A stretch of DNA of 64,000 nucleotides from Bolinopsis microptera (GCF_026151205.1 NC_087073.1:6221001-6285000), one strand, 5' to 3'; shown: positions 44,411-55,927, numbered from the stretch's first letter. Program-made: numbers and translations. Notes: a model not told the origin generated them from the letters alone.

Positions 44411-47400
44411 CCTCCACTATCCCCATGATTGTTTCAGTATTGCACCGATATTTATATACATTATGTACAGTTTTTCTTAGATTGAAAAATCGGTTTTGTT
44501 GATTGTCTAAAGTAGAATTCTGCCACAAATATTAGGCTGTGATGGGGGTTTTAAGGGGTTTTCCAAACTCCAGGGGCTCGTGAAGTGTCTTACACAACCT
44601 CTCCGAGCCCAAGATCCGTAGTGCGTGGTGAAGAGCCACACCCTTCTCGAGGTGCCACTGTTAAGCTTAGTAGCCTGTTCTGGGTGATTCCAGTTAAAAC
44701 AGGTGAACGGTAACAGAACACTGCGGCTCTAGACCAGTACAGGTCGAAAAATATAACCGGGACATCTGTCTCGTTAGGACTGCATGCAGTTCATCGGGTG
44801 CGAAGGGCCAGCATCCCTTCCACCTCAAATAACAACGCTACTGAAACAACACACACATCAAATGGACGGAGTGCTACTTCCAATTCAAGGACGGATGGTT
44901 CCAGCATGACGGAGGCTGGGCAAAGCCTACGGGACCCCAGTCGCCTGATGAGAAGAGGGGGTACTCGTCATCCGACCAGATTTATTAGTCAACAGATCAT
45001 CCATGTTGACCCTGCTTCCAACAAATCCAATCCAGTAAATTATTGCAAACAGTTTTTACGTTTTGGAACATGGAACGTTCTATCTCTTGTCAGCTCATCT
45101 ACACAGCTCTACCAACTTAGTAAAAACATTGATCAGTACAGATTGGATCTTTTGGGGATCACCGAGACTCACATGCCTGGATCTGGCACCACTCTACTGG
45201 ACAATGGCAGTCTACTCATCCATTCCGGTAGAGTCGACGGGATCAAGAGACAGGGAGTCGGTCTCAGTCTTTCAAAACGAATCAGAAACTCCCTGATATC
45301 GTTCACTCCCACATCGGAGCGGGTTTTAACTGCTAGGCTGCATAGTAAGCAAATCAACATCTCTGTTGTTGTGGCCTATGCTCCAACTGAGGGTGCAGAG
45401 GAGAGTGAGAAAGATAAGTTTTATAGGACACTCACAGATACATTTGATGGGCTACCTCGTCACGATATCAAGTTACTGCTCGGCGATTTTAATGCAAAAG
45501 TAACATCAGGCAGATATGGAAGTGAAGCGGTCATCGGTGGGGAATCACTCCATAGCTCATCAAATGACAACGGGACAAGACTTGTGGATTTCTGTGCGAC
45601 GAACCAGCTTGTCATCGGGGGAACTCTCTTCGAGCACAAGAACATTCACAAGGGAACATGGCGGTCCCCCAACGGGCTCACCGTCAATCAGATAGATCAT
45701 ATCTGCATTGGAAAGCGGTTTCGTCAGTCACTTTTTGATGTTAGGGTATGTCGCGGGGCAGACATCGGCTCCGATCATTATCTGGTTCTAGGACTGCTGA
45801 AAATCAAACTTCAGTCAGTGACAAAGATCAACGCCAACAGGCCCAATGTGCCTGCCATTGAGCGCCTGAGGGATAGTACTACGGTTTTAGAGTACAATGT
45901 GGCTCTTCAAAACCGATTTGCAAGTCTGGATAGTGAGGTCGACCTCGAGGATATGTGGCGTAATCTCAGTCAGACCGTCACTGATGTCTCACTGGAGGTA
46001 CTAGGCAAAAGACCCCGGAAGGCAAAGGAGCAACACCTGTCACGGAAGACCAAGGATTTATTGACTCAGCGGGCACAGTTTAAGCGCAAAGACCCAAACT
46101 CGGACACTAACAGGTCAGAGTATTCTAAACTTAATAAGTTAGTCAAGAAAAGCAGCAAGCTAGACGACAATAACTGGGCAGTTAGAGTAGCTACTGATCT
46201 TGAGGAAGCAGCGAGCAAAGGTCAGCAGCGTGAGGTTTGGGCAAAGATCAAGAAGATCTCTGGTAAGAACAAGAAGCCTCAAGCATCTTGTGTCCGGGAC
46301 AAGGACGGTAGGAAGATCACGGATCCCCAACAGCAGAGGGATAGGTGGAAGGAGCACTTTACCGAACTTCTGAACCCCCCATCATCAAGTGTCAACCTTG
46401 CCGACCTTGATACAGTACCACCCCAACCCCACTTTAACTCTCTCTCTTGTTCGGATGGACCACCCACCAGAGACGAGATTAGTTATTCCCTGACAAAGCT
46501 TAAGAACAACAAAAGCCCAGGAGTGGACGGGATAACTAACGAGCAACTGAAGTATGGTGCGAGTGCTCTAGTTGATCAACTAGAGTGTCTATTCAAGAAA
46601 GTGTGGGAAGAAGAGACTGTTCCTGAAGATTGGTTAAAGGGTGTGATCATTGTTATTGGGAAGAAAGGAGACACTTCAGTCTGCGGGAACAACAGAGGGA
46701 TCACCTTAAGGTCTACAGCATCCAAGCTTTTTCAGATGATTCTTCTTAAGCGGTTACATGCTGGTATGGAGTGTCTCCTCAGGGAGAATCAGTGCGGATT
46801 TAGACAGAACCGCTCATGTATTGATCAGATTTATTCTCTCCGAACTATTATTCATAACTGTCTTGAGTTTAACATTCCTCTTTACATTAATTTTGTGGAT
46901 TTCAAGGCAGCGTTCGATTCTATCAGAAGGGACTTTATTTGGTGCAGTATGAGACACTATGGGCTGCCTGAAAAATATGTCAGAATATTTCAGTCATTTT
47001 TTGGGGGTACCATGAGTGCCGTGAGGGTTAATGGGGAGCTGACAGACTGGTTTGATGTTAACTCAGGCACAGGTCAGGGTGACATTCAAGCACCTCCTGT
47101 CTTTAATTTCTGCCTAAACTTTTCTGCATTTCTGGCTGAGACCAACAAGATCATCAGTCAAGGCGCAGTGCTGCAGAAAGAGATGAAGACGGTCGAGGAA
47201 AAGGTCATTCTGGACACCGATTATGCTGATGACATGGCTATTATGGACAACTCAGGGGAAGGCCTACAGGAATCAACTGATCTATTAGTTCATTACAGCT
47301 CCTACGCTGGGCTCAGAATAAATGCAAAGAAGACCCAATGCATGGCTGTAAGCAAGTGCGCCTCCCAGCGACCTTTCATCAAGGATGATTGTATTGAGCT

Positions 47401-48614
47401 GTCGGTTGAGGGTGAACCCGTCGAGCAGGTTAGCAACTTTGTCTACCTGGGTGCAACTATTAGTGGGGATGGGACAATCAACAGAGACCTGGATGTCCGT
47501 ATCCAGAAGGCTAATGGCGCCTTTCATCAGCTCTGGAACATTTGGAATAGCAGAACTATAAAGACTCCAACCAAGATCAGGATCTATAGGGCTGCTGTCC
47601 TCACCATCTTGTTGTATGGAGCTGAAGTCTGGAACACCACCAAAAAGCAGATGAAACGTTTCGAGGTTTTCCATCAAACCTCCTTGAGAAGGATCCTTAG
47701 GATTAAATGGTTCTTTCATGTAACCAACGACGAAGTTCTTAGGAGGGCTGGCATCAAGTCAGTTGAGACTTTCATCAGTGCTGCCAGGCTACGTTGGTAT
47801 GGACATGTAGTTAGAATGCCAGACTCTAGACTACCGAGGTTTCTGTTGAACTGGAAGCCAAATTATGGAAAGAGGTCAAGGGGCAGACCCCGTAAGAACT
47901 GGAAGTCCTGCGTACTCGAAGATGCTGCTAAGTTTACAGGTGTTGAAAACATCGACAACGACACAACAGAAGCTTTGGCTACCAACCGAGTACAGTGGAG
48001 ACATATGTTACGCCGCCAACGCGATGTGTGTGATGCAGGCCACTCCAACGACTAGGAGGAGACCTTACCATGTAACATGTATGTATGTAACATGTGTATG
48101 ATGTGGCCTTACTTGCGGGCACAAAGAAGCATTATTAGCAATTGTGTCCTTTACCCTCCTACTCAATTTGAACATTTTCGTGGCTCATTGAACAACATGA
48201 CTTAATATGCATTTAGTATTAAACAATTCAGTGAGTTATCTTGTCATGTACGCGTACACTGTACATTGTAGTTAGTAAATGCAAACCAAACTTTTTTGAT
48301 CAGCCGCGCTCTAAGCCAATGTTGCAAGGTTAAAAATTGTGTATATTTTGTACATTTTTCAGTGTGAATTAATTTATTAATTAATCACTTGAAGACGTAT
48401 CACAAATTATTTTATTATAGTAAAACCACTTCAGTGAAATGGTTATTTTGACTTTAAATATTTGAACTAAATATGAATTGATTGTGGGTATAAAATAAAA
48501 TTTGTTTTACTAAAAAATTTGTTTTACTACGTCTTGTTTATCGCCAGTCTTTCTCAACCTGATGCAGCCGTCTTAGGGGGGTGCCAAAGCCCAAATCGTT
48601 ACGCCACTGTATAT
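44411..48614 (+). mobile_element. RTE-like non-LTR retrotransposon, copy 1 of a tandem pair
   Basis: First of two head-to-tail units with period 4,204 bp (landmark GTTTCAGTATTGCACCG at 44431, 48635 and 52839). It comprises a leader of about 380 bp, the 1085-codon ORF, and an AT-rich 3' region with short ATGTAAC-type repeats just after the stop. No terminal repeats of LTR type are seen apart from the leader fragment. Copy 1 differs from copy 2 only at its left edge as far as I could compare. Confidence 0.88.
44798..48055 (+). CDS. Endonuclease/reverse transcriptase polyprotein (copy 1)
   Basis: An intact 1085-codon frame. It is open upstream, and the first in-frame ATG is 44906 (codon 37). 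An APE-type endonuclease comes first: FGTWNV (residue 89), ITETH, LLGDFNAKV (about 229), IDHICIG and GSDHY (about 324). The reverse transcriptase follows: KSPGVDGI (about 573), FVDFKAAFDS (about 702), GTGQGD (about 760), and the catalytic YADD at 809. The C-terminal part has AAVLTILLYGAEVWNT, RLRWYGHVVRMPDSRLP and GKRSRGRPRK, as in RTE-like elements often misannotated as craniofacial development protein 2-like. There is no RNase H. All catalytic motifs are intact, so this copy may be active or only recently silent. The product would nick DNA and copy its own RNA in the nucleus. Confidence 0.93.
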   Translation: MRRASIPSTSNNNATETTHTSNGRSATSNSRTDGSSMTEAGQSLRDPSRLMRRGGTRHPTRFISQQIIHVDPASNKSNPVNYCKQFLRFGTWNVLSLVSSSTQLYQLSKNIDQYRLDLLGITETHMPGSGTTLLDNGSLLIHSGRVDGIKRQGVGLSLSKRIRNSLISFTPTSERVLTARLHSKQINISVVVAYAPTEGAEESEKDKFYRTLTDTFDGLPRHDIKLLLGDFNAKVTSGRYGSEAVIGGESLHSSSNDNGTRLVDFCATNQLVIGGTLFEHKNIHKGTWRSPNGLTVNQIDHICIGKRFRQSLFDVRVCRGADIGSDHYLVLGLLKIKLQSVTKINANRPNVPAIERLRDSTTVLEYNVALQNRFASLDSEVDLEDMWRNLSQTVTDVSLEVLGKRPRKAKEQHLSRKTKDLLTQRAQFKRKDPNSDTNRSEYSKLNKLVKKSSKLDDNNWAVRVATDLEEAASKGQQREVWAKIKKISGKNKKPQASCVRDKDGRKITDPQQQRDRWKEHFTELLNPPSSSVNLADLDTVPPQPHFNSLSCSDGPPTRDEISYSLTKLKNNKSPGVDGITNEQLKYGASALVDQLECLFKKVWEEETVPEDWLKGVIIVIGKKGDTSVCGNNRGITLRSTASKLFQMILLKRLHAGMECLLRENQCGFRQNRSCIDQIYSLRTIIHNCLEFNIPLYINFVDFKAAFDSIRRDFIWCSMRHYGLPEKYVRIFQSFFGGTMSAVRVNGELTDWFDVNSGTGQGDIQAPPVFNFCLNFSAFLAETNKIISQGAVLQKEMKTVEEKVILDTDYADDMAIMDNSGEGLQESTDLLVHYSSYAGLRINAKKTQCMAVSKCASQRPFIKDDCIELSVEGEPVEQVSNFVYLGATISGDGTINRDLDVRIQKANGAFHQLWNIWNSRTIKTPTKIRIYRAAVLTILLYGAEVWNTTKKQMKRFEVFHQTSLRRILRIKWFFHVTNDEVLRRAGIKSVETFISAARLRWYGHVVRMPDSRLPRFLLNWKPNYGKRSRGRPRKNWKSCVLEDAAKFTGVENIDNDTTEALATNRVQWRHMLRRQRDVCDAGHSND

Positions 48615-51600
48615 TGTCCACTATCTCCATGATTGTTTCAGTATTGCACCGATATTTATATACATTATGTACAGTTTTTCTTAGATTGAAAAATCGGTTT
48701 TGTTGATTGTCTAAAGTAGAATTCTGCCACAAATATTAGGCTGTGATGGGGGTTTTAAGGGGTTTTCCAAACTCCAGGGGCTCGTGAAGTGTCTTACACA
48801 ACCTCTCCGAGCCCAAGATCCGTAGTGCGTGGTGAAGAGCCACACCCTTCTCGAGGTGCCACTGTTAAGCTTAGTAGCCTGTTCTGGGTGATTCCAGTTA
48901 AAACAGGTGAACGGTAACAGAACACTGCGGCTCTAGACCAGTACAGGTCGAAAAATATAACCGGGACATCTGTCTCGTTAGGACTGCATGCAGTTCATCG
49001 GGTGCGAAGGGCCAGCATCCCTTCCACCTCAAATAACAACGCTACTGAAACAACACACACATCAAATGGACGGAGTGCTACTTCCAATTCAAGGACGGAT
49101 GGTTCCAGCATGACGGAGGCTGGGCAAAGCCTACGGGACCCCAGTCGCCTGATGAGAAGAGGGGGTACTCGTCATCCGACCAGATTTATTAGTCAACAGA
49201 TCATCCATGTTGACCCTGCTTCCAACAAATCCAATCCAGTAAATTATTGCAAACAGTTTTTACGTTTTGGAACATGGAACGTTCTATCTCTTGTCAGCTC
49301 ATCTACACAGCTCTACCAACTTAGTAAAAACATTGATCAGTACAGATTGGATCTTTTGGGGATCACCGAGACTCACATGCCTGGATCTGGCACCACTCTA
49401 CTGGACAATGGCAGTCTACTCATCCATTCCGGTAGAGTCGACGGGATCAAGAGACAGGGAGTCGGTCTCAGTCTTTCAAAACGAATCAGAAACTCCCTGA
49501 TATCGTTCACTCCCACATCGGAGCGGGTTTTAACTGCTAGGCTGCATAGTAAGCAAATCAACATCTCTGTTGTTGTGGCCTATGCTCCAACTGAGGGTGC
49601 AGAGGAGAGTGAGAAAGATAAGTTTTATAGGACACTCACAGATACATTTGATGGGCTACCTCGTCACGATATCAAGTTACTGCTCGGCGATTTTAATGCA
49701 AAAGTAACATCAGGCAGATATGGAAGTGAAGCGGTCATCGGTGGGGAATCACTCCATAGCTCATCAAATGACAACGGGACAAGACTTGTGGATTTCTGTG
49801 CGACGAACCAGCTTGTCATCGGGGGAACTCTCTTCGAGCACAAGAACATTCACAAGGGAACATGGCGGTCCCCCAACGGGCTCACCGTCAATCAGATAGA
49901 TCATATCTGCATTGGAAAGCGGTTTCGTCAGTCACTTTTTGATGTTAGGGTATGTCGCGGGGCAGACATCGGCTCCGATCATTATCTGGTTCTAGGACTG
50001 CTGAAAATCAAACTTCAGTCAGTGACAAAGATCAACGCCAACAGGCCCAATGTGCCTGCCATTGAGCGCCTGAGGGATAGTACTACGGTTTTAGAGTACA
50101 ATGTGGCTCTTCAAAACCGATTTGCAAGTCTGGATAGTGAGGTCGACCTCGAGGATATGTGGCGTAATCTCAGTCAGACCGTCACTGATGTCTCACTGGA
50201 GGTACTAGGCAAAAGACCCCGGAAGGCAAAGGAGCAACACCTGTCACGGAAGACCAAGGATTTATTGACTCAGCGGGCACAGTTTAAGCGCAAAGACCCA
50301 AACTCGGACACTAACAGGTCAGAGTATTCTAAACTTAATAAGTTAGTCAAGAAAAGCAGCAAGCTAGACGACAATAACTGGGCAGTTAGAGTAGCTACTG
50401 ATCTTGAGGAAGCAGCGAGCAAAGGTCAGCAGCGTGAGGTTTGGGCAAAGATCAAGAAGATCTCTGGTAAGAACAAGAAGCCTCAAGCATCTTGTGTCCG
50501 GGACAAGGACGGTAGGAAGATCACGGATCCCCAACAGCAGAGGGATAGGTGGAAGGAGCACTTTACCGAACTTCTGAACCCCCCATCATCAAGTGTCAAC
50601 CTTGCCGACCTTGATACAGTACCACCCCAACCCCACTTTAACTCTCTCTCTTGTTCGGATGGACCACCCACCAGAGACGAGATTAGTTATTCCCTGACAA
50701 AGCTTAAGAACAACAAAAGCCCAGGAGTGGACGGGATAACTAACGAGCAACTGAAGTATGGTGCGAGTGCTCTAGTTGATCAACTAGAGTGTCTATTCAA
50801 GAAAGTGTGGGAAGAAGAGACTGTTCCTGAAGATTGGTTAAAGGGTGTGATCATTGTTATTGGGAAGAAAGGAGACACTTCAGTCTGCGGGAACAACAGA
50901 GGGATCACCTTAAGGTCTACAGCATCCAAGCTTTTTCAGATGATTCTTCTTAAGCGGTTACATGCTGGTATGGAGTGTCTCCTCAGGGAGAATCAGTGCG
51001 GATTTAGACAGAACCGCTCATGTATTGATCAGATTTATTCTCTCCGAACTATTATTCATAACTGTCTTGAGTTTAACATTCCTCTTTACATTAATTTTGT
51101 GGATTTCAAGGCAGCGTTCGATTCTATCAGAAGGGACTTTATTTGGTGCAGTATGAGACACTATGGGCTGCCTGAAAAATATGTCAGAATATTTCAGTCA
51201 TTTTTTGGGGGTACCATGAGTGCCGTGAGGGTTAATGGGGAGCTGACAGACTGGTTTGATGTTAACTCAGGCACAGGTCAGGGTGACATTCAAGCACCTC
51301 CTGTCTTTAATTTCTGCCTAAACTTTTCTGCATTTCTGGCTGAGACCAACAAGATCATCAGTCAAGGCGCAGTGCTGCAGAAAGAGATGAAGACGGTCGA
51401 GGAAAAGGTCATTCTGGACACCGATTATGCTGATGACATGGCTATTATGGACAACTCAGGGGAAGGCCTACAGGAATCAACTGATCTATTAGTTCATTAC
51501 AGCTCCTACGCTGGGCTCAGAATAAATGCAAAGAAGACCCAATGCATGGCTGTAAGCAAGTGCGCCTCCCAGCGACCTTTCATCAAGGATGATTGTATTG

Positions 51601-52818
51601 AGCTGTCGGTTGAGGGTGAACCCGTCGAGCAGGTTAGCAACTTTGTCTACCTGGGTGCAACTATTAGTGGGGATGGGACAATCAACAGAGACCTGGATGT
51701 CCGTATCCAGAAGGCTAATGGCGCCTTTCATCAGCTCTGGAACATTTGGAATAGCAGAACTATAAAGACTCCAACCAAGATCAGGATCTATAGGGCTGCT
51801 GTCCTCACCATCTTGTTGTATGGAGCTGAAGTCTGGAACACCACCAAAAAGCAGATGAAACGTTTCGAGGTTTTCCATCAAACCTCCTTGAGAAGGATCC
51901 TTAGGATTAAATGGTTCTTTCATGTAACCAACGACGAAGTTCTTAGGAGGGCTGGCATCAAGTCAGTTGAGACTTTCATCAGTGCTGCCAGGCTACGTTG
52001 GTATGGACATGTAGTTAGAATGCCAGACTCTAGACTACCGAGGTTTCTGTTGAACTGGAAGCCAAATTATGGAAAGAGGTCAAGGGGCAGACCCCGTAAG
52101 AACTGGAAGTCCTGCGTACTCGAAGATGCTGCTAAGTTTACAGGTGTTGAAAACATCGACAACGACACAACAGAAGCTTTGGCTACCAACCGAGTACAGT
52201 GGAGACATATGTTACGCCGCCAACGCGATGTGTGTGATGCAGGCCACTCCAACGACTAGGAGGAGACCTTACCATGTAACATGTATGTATGTAACATGTG
52301 TATGATGTGGCCTTACTTGCGGGCACAAAGAAGCATTATTAGCAATTGTGTCCTTTACCCTCCTACTCAATTTGAACATTTTCGTGGCTCATTGAACAAC
52401 ATGACTTAATATGCATTTAGTATTAAACAATTCAGTGAGTTATCTTGTCATGTACGCGTACACTGTACATTGTAGTTAGTAAATGCAAACCAAACTTTTT
52501 TGATCAGCCGCGCTCTAAGCCAATGTTGCAAGGTTAAAAATTGTGTATATTTTGTACATTTTTCAGTGTGAATTAATTTATTAATTAATCACTTGAAGAC
52601 GTATCACAAATTATTTTATTATAGTAAAACCACTTCAGTGAAATGGTTATTTTGACTTTAAATATTTGAACTAAATATGAATTGATTGTGGGTATAAAAT
52701 AAAATTTGTTTTACTAAAAAATTTGTTTTACTACGTCTTGTTTATCGCCAGTCTTTCTCAACCTGATGCAGCCGTCTTAGGGGGGTGCCAAAGCCCAAAT
52801 CGTTACGCCACTGTATAT
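48615..52818 (+). mobile_element. RTE-like non-LTR retrotransposon, copy 2 of a tandem pair
   Basis: Second unit, directly abutting copy 1. The junction region (48,535-48,620) contains CAGTCTTTCTCAACCTGAT and GTTACGCCACTG, and the same junction recurs at 52,739-52,820. A partial third leader (52819-52876) then ends where CAGTCTTTCTCAACCTGAT begins again. Coding and 3' regions look identical to copy 1. Confidence 0.88.
49002..52259 (+). CDS. Endonuclease/reverse transcriptase polyprotein (copy 2)
   Basis: The 1085-codon translation is residue-for-residue the same as copy 1, with the same domain order and intact YADD and endonuclease motifs. The first in-frame ATG is 49110. Identity over the whole frame means either a very recent duplication, gene conversion between neighbours, or an assembly error that repeated one copy. 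Confidence 0.92.
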   Translation: MRRASIPSTSNNNATETTHTSNGRSATSNSRTDGSSMTEAGQSLRDPSRLMRRGGTRHPTRFISQQIIHVDPASNKSNPVNYCKQFLRFGTWNVLSLVSSSTQLYQLSKNIDQYRLDLLGITETHMPGSGTTLLDNGSLLIHSGRVDGIKRQGVGLSLSKRIRNSLISFTPTSERVLTARLHSKQINISVVVAYAPTEGAEESEKDKFYRTLTDTFDGLPRHDIKLLLGDFNAKVTSGRYGSEAVIGGESLHSSSNDNGTRLVDFCATNQLVIGGTLFEHKNIHKGTWRSPNGLTVNQIDHICIGKRFRQSLFDVRVCRGADIGSDHYLVLGLLKIKLQSVTKINANRPNVPAIERLRDSTTVLEYNVALQNRFASLDSEVDLEDMWRNLSQTVTDVSLEVLGKRPRKAKEQHLSRKTKDLLTQRAQFKRKDPNSDTNRSEYSKLNKLVKKSSKLDDNNWAVRVATDLEEAASKGQQREVWAKIKKISGKNKKPQASCVRDKDGRKITDPQQQRDRWKEHFTELLNPPSSSVNLADLDTVPPQPHFNSLSCSDGPPTRDEISYSLTKLKNNKSPGVDGITNEQLKYGASALVDQLECLFKKVWEEETVPEDWLKGVIIVIGKKGDTSVCGNNRGITLRSTASKLFQMILLKRLHAGMECLLRENQCGFRQNRSCIDQIYSLRTIIHNCLEFNIPLYINFVDFKAAFDSIRRDFIWCSMRHYGLPEKYVRIFQSFFGGTMSAVRVNGELTDWFDVNSGTGQGDIQAPPVFNFCLNFSAFLAETNKIISQGAVLQKEMKTVEEKVILDTDYADDMAIMDNSGEGLQESTDLLVHYSSYAGLRINAKKTQCMAVSKCASQRPFIKDDCIELSVEGEPVEQVSNFVYLGATISGDGTINRDLDVRIQKANGAFHQLWNIWNSRTIKTPTKIRIYRAAVLTILLYGAEVWNTTKKQMKRFEVFHQTSLRRILRIKWFFHVTNDEVLRRAGIKSVETFISAARLRWYGHVVRMPDSRLPRFLLNWKPNYGKRSRGRPRKNWKSCVLEDAAKFTGVENIDNDTTEALATNRVQWRHMLRRQRDVCDAGHSND

Positions 52819-52876
52819 TGTCCACTATCTCCATGATTGTTTCAGTATTGCACCGATATTTATATACATTATGTAC
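52819..52876 (+). repeat. Partial third leader of the tandem retrotransposon
   Basis: About 58 bp matching the first 58 bp of each unit, then a switch to CAGTCTTTCTCAACCTGAT, a word also found near the end of each unit (48,548; 52,752). This marks the right border of the array and suggests short-homology recombination or template switching. Confidence 0.8.
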
Positions 52877-55097
52877 AGTCTTTCTCAACCTGATACATAT
52901 TAGCGACAAGAGAAACGCCACTGTCGGACGTGAGGAGAGTGAGGACTCCACAAACTACATTAAACATATTCCTTCTGTAACGTCTTTAATAAATGTAATA
53001 GATTTGTAGTGTTGTAATTAGTTTATAATAATAATATAGCACAGCTTAATATGAGATATGGCTCATCGTTGATTCAATTATAGCTTAAGAGTTATGAAAA
53101 CCATTGAACCAAAAGCCAAAATAAATTTTCTCAAAAATATTGTCTTTTCTCAATATTTCAGATGACGATTAATTACGTTACAGTACACTTTTTGAACACA
53201 TGATATTTTGAACATGTTCTCTTAATGATCCTGTATGACTATTTGAAACCTTAACCCTCTAATATGATTCCAACCTTAATAGTCAATGTAATAAGCGCCA
53301 AGCGCGAGCACAGAACTTTTTTCTCCGATTTCGATAAATTTGGTACCAAAAGTTGTCTAAAAATGTGAATAAAATAAACCAACCGTGTAGCAATTTTCGC
53401 TAAAAATCAAAAATGCTACACTGCGCTTGTTTGCCGCGCGTGCTTTTTTCGCGCAAATTTTTAGTTTTTGGCCTATAACTTTCACATTTTCAATTATTAT
53501 CACATAGTTATTATAATATTGTAATCAACTCATTGAGACGAAACTTATAGTACTAATATTTTAAGATTTAAACAAAATGCTTCCCAGAATCAGCACAATG
53601 AAGGGAACAAGATGCAGTTGGAATTTCAATTATTCATCTTCCACCCGTAGTCCCTACATTCGTCAACTGTTAAGCATTATCAAGCTTATTTCAAATTTCA
53701 ATTGGACAAAATCACAGCAATGATATTCGAAAAGATTAAAATTGTCAATTAAAGTCATTTTAAATGCGTTTATGCTAGCCATTGTTTCGTTGTTAAAGAT
53801 TTAATTTTGATTACGTACAAATTTATTTGTCATAAAATTATAAACACGAGAGCTTATTATACATATGTTATAATTTCATCATGTCATTTGACTGTCAATA
53901 AAGGATACAATTTAAATTTGTATTAAAACTTGTTTTCGCTTTTGAGATGAAACTTAACTCTATATCGTATTAACTCATGTCCTAATGATACTCTTTAGCA
54001 CACACACGTCACACATTTTAATGTACTGTAATTAATAGTACATCGTCACAAAACATTTAAAGTTTAAAGTAATTAGGGATGAGGGATCATTAATTAATCA
54101 AATGTTTGAATAACACTAAGTCACAGTTAAGTTTTCTGAAAATGCCTTACTATTTTTCCACAGCGAAATAGGCTCATTGCAGTTCTGTCTTCCCCCTACT
54201 ATTAATGTAAGTCTTGTGTTGACCACATTCACTTACTTGCTGCATTTTGCCATTCTGTTCCTTCTAGGCTGCTAGTATGGCAAGTGAAACTGTCCTGATT
54301 AAAGGTACTCTGAGCTAAAGTATAGGCAACCACCCCTGAAATAATGTACATATAGAGTTCAAGTTTTTGTGCGGAAAAAATGTTGAGAATTTTGCCCATG
54401 CAAAGCTCTTGGAATAATTCATTGTACACCCTTCCTCTCCATCTAGAAGCTTCTCCACTTCCACAATAAAGCTTCCCTCCTTCCCACCGTGAAGTTTCCT
54501 CGCTTTCACTGGGAATTTTCTTCTCTTCCCACCTTTGTACCGCCATCCCAGGGGGGCGCCTAATCGTCGTTTGAATGTGGGTGCCAACAGGCAACATTGC
54601 GCCCAAGAAAATAACAATTTCAAGAAAACAACAATTTTATTTAGTATCAATTAAAGCAGAAAATAAAAGTATTTATACAACTAGCACGAACTTAAGACCA
54701 GATACCTTAGCTTAGGGGACTTGGAGTAGCAAGAGAGTGACTAGAAGGTATATATACCTTTAACTAAAATACAGGGTGATACAGGATCAGTTAAACAAAA
54801 ATTCAGTTAAACAAAAATTCAATTTTATGCCATTTATTACAGAGTAAACAAGTTTACAATCAATCAATTTGATATTTAAAGGAATCCTAATTCAATGTGT
54901 AGTATGGTTGTCACTCTTTGAATAGATTAGATATAGGTTGACGGGGCAAAGGAGTGTTCGTGCTGTTCGCTATTGCTCACACCAAACGGCAACCTAGTAA
55001 AATTTTTGTATGGACACCGGTCTCCATCACGATACAAAATTACGATTGAAGAATTTATTGTATAACTTTTAGTGCAGTGGAGGAAGCGGTGTGGTGC
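52877..55097. other. Intergenic DNA
   Basis: About 2.2 kb, AT-rich. Frames at 54.2-54.65 kb (minus) overlap repeats of GAAGCTTCTCC / TTCCCACC words that recur near 57,860-57,915 and are not convincing as genes. Nothing else recognised. Confidence 0.5.
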
Positions 55098-55495
55098 CAG
55101 GGGGGGGGGGGGGGTAATGACTACTTTTGGGGACTTGGGGAATTACGTCAATTCCCCATGATTTTTAGTCCCCATTAGTCCCCAAAAGTCTCCATTAGTC
55201 CCCATTTAGATTTCAAAAAATCTGGCTTCTCCAGACCAGATCGTAAACTTCTCAAGACTGAAGTCTAGAATATTTATAAATGGTCACTGGACATTCCTGA
55301 CGTCTTGGGAGCTACTTGAGGGCTGTTAGAGTACCTCAGGTTATTAAACTAACTTGAAAACCATAAATAACTGTCAAAAATTCTGGGGACTTATGGGGAC
55401 AAATGGTGAATTACGTCAACGAGTTGACCTCTAGTCCCCACGATTTTTAGTCCCCAAAAGTCTCCATTGGAAGTCATTACCCCCCCCCCCCCTCC
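55098..55495. mobile_element. 398-bp MITE with G-tract ends and 11-bp target duplication
   Basis: CGGTGTGGTGC flanks both sides (55087-55097 and 55496-55506), an 11-bp target duplication. The ends are inverted: a run of G then TAATGACT...TTTTGGGGACT at left, matched by ...AAGTCATTA then a C run at right. Inside, TAGTCCCC words recur several times. An 11-bp duplication fits Mutator-like elements. The long G run at the very end is unusual and may be assembled with an uncertain length. Confidence 0.75.
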
Positions 55496-55506
55496 CGGTG
55501 TGGTGC

Positions 55507-55927
55507 ATTAATAGAGTGACAGCCTACTGATTTAGAGTTGTTTTTACGTGAGCATAATGGGTATATTTTTGGACCTAAAGGCTTTACTATGGCAACTTTA
55601 AAATTGGTTCTTCTAATCATTTATTAAATATCACTTAAAAAATATATAAATCTGGAATCTGTTCACACTGTGGACCAGTCTTATAAAAAAAAACCCTCTT
55701 AAATCAAATATTTAAAACGTCTCAATAATGGAAATAGTCATACAATTAAGAAATTTACCAAATTCTTAATATCTACCTAAGAGAAAAATACCTACCTAAG
55801 TCAATGTCTACCTGTAATACACTAAATATTAGGTTAAATACATAGGTGGTGGAGTCAGCACACATTTACCAAAATCTAAAATTGTTTAATAGGAGGAACC
55901 TGTGGGCCGAGAAGTGAGAACACTGGA
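55507..55927. other. Intergenic DNA
   Basis: AT-rich, no recognised feature. Confidence 0.4.

Noticed and set aside
47285-47719. 144-codon minus-strand frame within the retrotransposon (also at 51,489-51,923)
   Set aside because: Antisense shadow of the reverse-transcriptase frame.
44411-52876. LTR retrotransposon with a long repeat
   Set aside because: The repeated unit contains the whole coding region. There is no integrase, protease or RNase H, and the endonuclease is APE-type, so it is a tandem non-LTR element.
54229-54650. Two overlapping minus-strand frames of 111-125 codons
   Set aside because: They overlap in different frames across repeated TTCCCACC/GAAGCTTC words that recur at 57.9 kb. 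No domain seen; probably repeat-derived.
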